From a virus, in the IMG/VR virus record IMGVR_UViG_3300020474_001461, positions 1 through 64,000 of that record: a DNA stretch of 64,000 nucleotides; one strand, given 5' to 3'. A program made the translations under genes and the position numbers. Below the pieces are notes generated by a model that did no database searches, was not told where the DNA came from, and worked only from the letters and a program-made list of their open reading frames with translations. Shown piece by piece: positions 59,894-64,000 of this stretch (position 1 is the stretch's first letter; the number at the start of each line of letters is the position of its first letter).

Positions 59894-60763
59894 TTAGAGG
59901 TATTTTAGTCTTGGTTTTACGGTCCACCAACTACTGTCTATAAACCTATGAATACTTTCTTTACCATAGAATTCATCCACTGCTTTTTTGACCCCTGTAT
60001 GACCACCCATATTAACATCGTAGTCATTTCCTGCCATAATTCCACCGTGTTTTAGTTTACGATTGTAAAGTTCTATGTCAGTTCTTACATCTTGATATTC
60101 ATGAGACGCGTCAATGTATATAAAATCAAAATCGTTATCCATAAATTGTTGATATACTTCTTGACTATATCCTCTGACTACATTAACCCGATTCATACCA
60201 TGATTATTTTTATGGTCTCTCCACTCAATCAGATTTTGACCACATCTGTAAAGTACATTGTCCCAAGTTTCTGAAAATTTTTCATTTGCTTCTTCAGGAC
60301 CTTCCCACGGGTCAATAATGTATAATTCATCAAAAATACCTGAAGACATCATCATCCTCGCTGCTTCACCCATATAGGAACCTATTTCTAATGCTTTTCT
60401 ATATCTTGGTCTTTCTTTTTGTTGAGGATGATTTAGAGGTCCACTTCCTGCTTGAAAAAAGTCTTGTGTATTAAAGTGATAATGAGTTTTTTCTAATAAA
60501 TGAACCATACCAAACCAATGGTTGTTATATTTAATACCTCTCCACTCTTCAGGTGGATTAAATCTTAAACTCCATCTATTTGGATTTATTTTTCTTGGGT
60601 CTACGAAGTCTTTACCTCTACCACCAACAGGACGGTGATTGAATCCGATAGGTTTGGTCGTTTTAATATTAGGAATATCGTTTCCTTCTTCGTAAGGTGT
60701 CATTTCTTTGACTGTATAGACGTGTTTCCACTCTATATCATCAAGACTTTCCTGATTTATCAT
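59894..60763 (-). CDS. class I SAM-dependent methyltransferase (Methyltransf_24-like)
   Basis: A 289-residue protein. KALEIGSYMGEAARMMMSSG (about residues 129-148) is the SAM-binding motif I, ELYIIDPWEGPEE is motif II, DFDFIYIDASHEYQDVRTDI is motif IV and NRKLKHGGIMAGNDY is motif VI. The fold is that of cephalosporin hydroxylase- and TylF-like methyltransferases found in sugar and capsule loci. Acceptor unknown. Confidence 0.8.
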   Translation of the reverse strand: MINQESLDDIEWKHVYTVKEMTPYEEGNDIPNIKTTKPIGFNHRPVGGRGKDFVDPRKINPNRWSLRFNPPEEWRGIKYNNHWFGMVHLLEKTHYHFNTQDFFQAGSGPLNHPQQKERPRYRKALEIGSYMGEAARMMMSSGIFDELYIIDPWEGPEEANEKFSETWDNVLYRCGQNLIEWRDHKNNHGMNRVNVVRGYSQEVYQQFMDNDFDFIYIDASHEYQDVRTDIELYNRKLKHGGIMAGNDYDVNMGGHTGVKKAVDEFYGKESIHRFIDSSWWTVKPRLKYL

Positions 60764-60770
60764 AACTTTT

Positions 60771-61160
60771 TTAATTTACGTTTACTATCCTGAATAAACT
60801 TGTCTTTAATACTTTAAATCCATCACCATCTGTTAGAATCATTGAGTTTCTATAATCTTCCCAATTTACCATATAACTTTTATCAACGATACCACCATTT
60901 AAGTGTGCAATCAAACTATTTAATGCATTTATCGTGTATAATGTGTTTGATTCCTTTTTACGATGTGTTAATATCGTATTAGGTAAAAACTTATTGTTTG
61001 GACTTGGTATAATATTGTAACTCACAACTAATTCTTTTGATGGACTTAATTTCAATATAAATATTTTTCTACTATATAGTTCAAATGAACCATTAACGGA
61101 TTCAAGAATGTTCTCAAACTCAGATTCATTGGTAAATGTACATAACAATTGTGTTCTCAC
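60771..61160 (-). CDS. hypothetical protein (129 aa)
   Basis: Not recognised. Alternating beta strands (SFELYSRKIFILKLSPSKELVVSYN, TLYTINALNSLIAHLNG) suggest a small all-beta or alpha/beta domain. It starts 15 bp after the 638-residue gene and may be linked to it. Confidence 0.45.
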   Translation of the reverse strand: MRTQLLCTFTNESEFENILESVNGSFELYSRKIFILKLSPSKELVVSYNIIPSPNNKFLPNTILTHRKKESNTLYTINALNSLIAHLNGGIVDKSYMVNWEDYRNSMILTDGDGFKVLKTSLFRIVNVN

Positions 61161-61175
61161 TCATTCTCTCCGATT

Positions 61176-63092
61176 TTACTCTTCACCATAAACATCACTT
61201 TGTGCTTTTTCAAGTCTTTTTGCAAATGATTTTTGATTTAATATCATTTCAAACTTAAATTGACCACCATATCCTCTACCATCTTCTCTAACTTTGATAT
61301 CTGCTACAGGAAATATTTCACCCGATGCTTCAATTTTATATCCAACATATGGTAATGACATTTTAGGTTCACCATTTTTATCAAATGCAGGTTCACCATT
61401 TTTATCTGTTAATTGTTTTGGTGGTTCTGCAACTAAGTTTTCTTTTAACTTTTCATAATCACTCGTTCCAAATATTTTTTCCATTGTTTTCTTATCCAAT
61501 GAATTTGGTCCGATAGCCATTGTTTCTTCACCATCTGATACTGCTTTTAGTGGAAACTCTTTTCTAATATCATTCAACATCCCTTCTTTCATTTTTGGGT
61601 TGTCTACAATTGCTTTTACTGATTTTTTACAGAATTCGACATGATTCTTATCATCGTTATCTTTTATTTCTTGAGCACTACTATTACCATTCTTTGCCAT
61701 CTCTTTAATAGATGTGAATAATACATTTTGTTTATCTCTTGAATTACCTTCTAACGCCTGGTCTAAATTAATACCCTTAGATTCCATTAAATTTCTGATT
61801 GGTTGACCTTTATCTGATTTTATGAAATCTTCTACTTCTTTTCTATTGTTTTTAACAAAGTCAATATTTCTTTGTCTGGCTTTACTTCTATAAACCTTTT
61901 GATTAATTTCATCAGGTAAATCTTTATCCCATTCTTCAAAAGAACCTGCACCTGAATTTAAAAAGTTTACTTTAGTAGATTTCTTCAATGAAATTTCATC
62001 CATTACCTCAGTACCATCTGACTTTCTAACTTTCATGTACATATCGGTTGAAAATCCTTTGTTTTTCTCGTAATCTGATAGTCCCATTGCCTCAACATCT
62101 TTTTTAGTATCCCACGCAGTAGCCACTATTTCGGCACCTTCACCATATTGGTCAGTAATTCTATCTCTAATTGCTTTTCTACTTTGTTTAGTAGCCTCAA
62201 TCCAACTTTTGGTAACAATTCTACTACCTTCTTTTTCCATAGAAGGATTGTTTTCAATTAATTTTTGTTCATGGTCTAATAAACTATTAGAGAACGATTC
62301 AAATTCTTCATCACTCATTGATGTACCCATCATTGTCATAAGTTCACCTGCTTGAGCACTAATTTGTCCCGCACCGCCTGGAATATCACTAAAATGTTTC
62401 CACTTGGTTGCTTTACCTTTTGGTTGTGAGTTCATCATTCTTTCCAAAGCAGTAAAATATTTTTTTGGAAACTTAGCATTTTTAATCAAATCTTTAGGTA
62501 ATTCATATGGTGGTGGTGGAATTGGATTTGCCAACTGTTTGTTTCTTTCACTAAATTCCTCATCACTTGGTGGTAAATCTCTCTGATATTCTTCGGTTTT
62601 TGAAGGGTCACCTTGTTTTAAACTTTTATTCTTATCACCTACATACCCATTTTCTTGTGGTTTTGATTTTTTCGTTTCACCATCTTTAGATTTTGCCTTT
62701 TCTACTTCACCTTTTGATGGAGTTGTATGTTTAGCTGGATTTGGGTTTTTTACCTTATATACATTACCTGTCTTTATGTTTTTGACATAAGTTTTTTCTT
62801 CAATATCTTGTTTTTTATTTTTGAGGTGTCGTTCTCTTTCAGCTGCGGTCATCATATCAAGTTTTTCACTATCAAAGTCTTTTTCCTCACCTGTTTCTTT
62901 TTCTTTCCCTGATGTTTTTTCTATTTCTTGTAAAAATTCGTATGCAAAGTCTTCGTCAACATATTCTGACAAAGTTTCGTATAGAGATTTTAAGAAGTCT
63001 TCAGTATAGATACCTTCGACTAATTTAATATCTATTTTAGACCAAACCTCTTTTAATATTTTATCTATGAATTTAGAATGGGTGTTTCTCAT
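61176..63092 (-). CDS. large phage protein of unknown function (638 aa)
   Basis: No family recognised with certainty. Residues 1-200 are highly charged and low in complexity (KEKETGEEKDFDSEKLDMM, SKGEVEKAKSKDGETKKSKP), then PIPPPPYELPKDL. From about residue 205 a folded region begins (KYFTALERMMNSQPKGKATKW). ISLKKSTKVNFLNSGAGSFEEW (about 374-395) looks like an active or binding loop, and an internal repeat NGEPAFDKNGEPK occurs near residue 580. Possibly a virion or injected protein. Confidence 0.5.
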   Translation of the reverse strand: MRNTHSKFIDKILKEVWSKIDIKLVEGIYTEDFLKSLYETLSEYVDEDFAYEFLQEIEKTSGKEKETGEEKDFDSEKLDMMTAAERERHLKNKKQDIEEKTYVKNIKTGNVYKVKNPNPAKHTTPSKGEVEKAKSKDGETKKSKPQENGYVGDKNKSLKQGDPSKTEEYQRDLPPSDEEFSERNKQLANPIPPPPYELPKDLIKNAKFPKKYFTALERMMNSQPKGKATKWKHFSDIPGGAGQISAQAGELMTMMGTSMSDEEFESFSNSLLDHEQKLIENNPSMEKEGSRIVTKSWIEATKQSRKAIRDRITDQYGEGAEIVATAWDTKKDVEAMGLSDYEKNKGFSTDMYMKVRKSDGTEVMDEISLKKSTKVNFLNSGAGSFEEWDKDLPDEINQKVYRSKARQRNIDFVKNNRKEVEDFIKSDKGQPIRNLMESKGINLDQALEGNSRDKQNVLFTSIKEMAKNGNSSAQEIKDNDDKNHVEFCKKSVKAIVDNPKMKEGMLNDIRKEFPLKAVSDGEETMAIGPNSLDKKTMEKIFGTSDYEKLKENLVAEPPKQLTDKNGEPAFDKNGEPKMSLPYVGYKIEASGEIFPVADIKVREDGRGYGGQFKFEMILNQKSFAKRLEKAQSDVYGEE

Positions 63093-63104
63093 AACAATAA
63101 ATAT

Positions 63105-64000
63105 CTAAATAATTGTATTAACCATGTTTCCGTAATTATTACCTGATTCGAGTTCAGTAGGAAACCCGTCTTTTTCCATTATTCGTTTAACTTCTTTTAT
63201 ATATTCAATGTCACTTTCGTGTCCATCAAATAGAATAGAATCGTATGTATATAACACGGGTAGTGTTTTTTGACCCATATTCGTTCTACTCAATTTATCT
63301 AATATAAGTATGTTTCTTTCTGTCTCAACCGATTGTAATATATAATTAAACAACTTATTTTTATTAAGTTTTTCATCAAATTTTATTTTTCTTTGTAAAA
63401 TCGGTGTAACAACTTCACGATTTCTTAAAAAATCCATCCATAGTGAATTTATATAATCAGATGTTTTCTTAAAGAATGGAATATCGTAGTATTCATCTTC
63501 CACTCCACCATATAGTTGTCTAAATGTGATTGCTTTTGCGTCTTTGATATCTGCACCATATTGGTCTGCTAACCATTTGTGTGCTTTCACATCTAATGGT
63601 ATGTCGACTCCAATCAATTTTCCAATTAGTCTAATATGATATCCATCAAAATCAAGTTGATACAATTTACCCCCATCAAATCGTGATACAAATCGGTCCC
63701 TAATACCACCTTCTTTTTTTAATGCTGCGTAATTAGTCCCACCAAAAGTGTTTGATGGTCTTGATGTTGTTGTAAGTGAATTATATTGAGTGTATTCTAA
63801 ACCTGATTCAGTTGACAATCCATTCTGTTCTATCCATTGTAATCCTTTTGAATAAAGTTGTGAGAATTTAGAAATTTTTACATCACCGTAAAATTTCTTC
63901 CAATCTTTAAATTGTTCATAATGTTTCCATATAGGTATCAAGTCATTTGCTCTTGGTGCGTTTCTTCGTCTGAATACAGTGTAAATACGTTTCTCTTCTA
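63105..64000 (-). CDS. family A DNA polymerase-like protein, N-terminus beyond the window
   Basis: The frame stays open to the right edge, so the 5' end lies outside. Visible are TTTSRPSNTFGGTNYAAL, RDRFVSRFDGGKLYQLDFDGY (motif A with Asp), KAITFRQLYGGVEDEYY (O-helix, motif B), LFNYILQSVETERNILIL, and VLYTYDSILFDGHESD (motif C, with TYDS for the usual HDE). The layout is that of the polymerase domain of Pol I-type enzymes. The phage would thus encode both a B and an A family polymerase. A TTG at 63941 is not the real start. Confidence 0.7.
   Translation of the reverse strand, partial: EEKRIYTVFRRRNAPRANDLIPIWKHYEQFKDWKKFYGDVKISKFSQLYSKGLQWIEQNGLSTESGLEYTQYNSLTTTSRPSNTFGGTNYAALKKEGGIRDRFVSRFDGGKLYQLDFDGYHIRLIGKLIGVDIPLDVKAHKWLADQYGADIKDAKAITFRQLYGGVEDEYYDIPFFKKTSDYINSLWMDFLRNREVVTPILQRKIKFDEKLNKNKLFNYILQSVETERNILILDKLSRTNMGQKTLPVLYTYDSILFDGHESDIEYIKEVKRIMEKDGFPTELESGNNYGNMVNTII

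Overview
The window is a compact, AT-rich stretch of a large T4-like (myovirus) phage genome. Every credible gene lies on the minus strand, so transcription runs from high to low coordinates. Genes abut or overlap by a few bases (ATGA and TAATG junctions are common). I saw no tRNA, rRNA, integrase, transposase or CRISPR array. The phage assignment rests on a nearly full T4-type replisome and nucleotide module on the right: family B polymerase gp43, clamp gp45, clamp-loader subunits gp44 and gp62, helicase gp41, UvsX, gp32, a 5'-3' exonuclease, NrdA/NrdB and thioredoxin. The host is probably a marine Bacteroidetes bacterium. This is an inference from signal peptides that end in Ala-Gln or Gly-Gln and from a lipoprotein with the acidic sequence CEKEE at its lipobox cysteine.

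Layout from left to right. 0-8.5 kb: small accessory genes (Smr-like, NUDIX, exported NUC1 nuclease, flavodoxin-fold reductase, cytidylyltransferase) and a chaperone set (GroES, GroEL, a J-domain protein) with an HNH gene beside groEL. 8.5-14.6 kb: sulfotransferases, 2OG-Fe(II) oxygenases, a GT32-like glycosyltransferase, two adjacent HExxH proteins, and a promoter followed by a structured leader near 12.6-12.8 kb. 14.6-24 kb: probable virion, envelope and lysis genes (P-loop kinase, PAP2 phosphatase, lipoprotein, outer-membrane barrel, holin candidate, amidase) and many small conserved proteins. 24-40.4 kb: a polysaccharide cassette with at least eight glycosyltransferase-like proteins, two NAD epimerases, a UDP-sugar dehydrogenase, a cupin, a Maf/DUF115-like protein and a fused aldolase/CMP-ulosonate synthetase. 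40.4-64 kb: lytic transglycosylase, Cas4-like nuclease, replisome, UDP-galactopyranose mutase, ribonucleotide reductase and recombination genes, a 638-residue protein of unknown function, and a family A polymerase-like gene that runs off the right edge.

Two regulatory observations stand out. First, a repeated minus-strand promoter, TTTGGA-18 bp-TATATT, can be read before groES, gp45, gp43, gp41, gp32 and several accessory genes. Five sites also carry TTAACA boxes one helical turn apart, just upstream of the -35 element. Second, one such promoter, with three TTAACA boxes, starts a leader of about 140 nt with several hairpins before a 65-residue protein. By eye it resembles the glutamine-binding glnA/Downstream-peptide RNA class.

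The most distinctive biology is the glycan cassette. It appears able to make and activate an unusual keto-sugar acid (aldolase fused to a KdsB-like domain), make UDP-sugar derivatives and galactofuranose precursors, and transfer them. Whether the target is the host surface, the virion or DNA cannot be decided from sequence alone. Nine short genes (26-59 residues) were found by reading the gaps between larger genes, and a further partial gene at the left edge.
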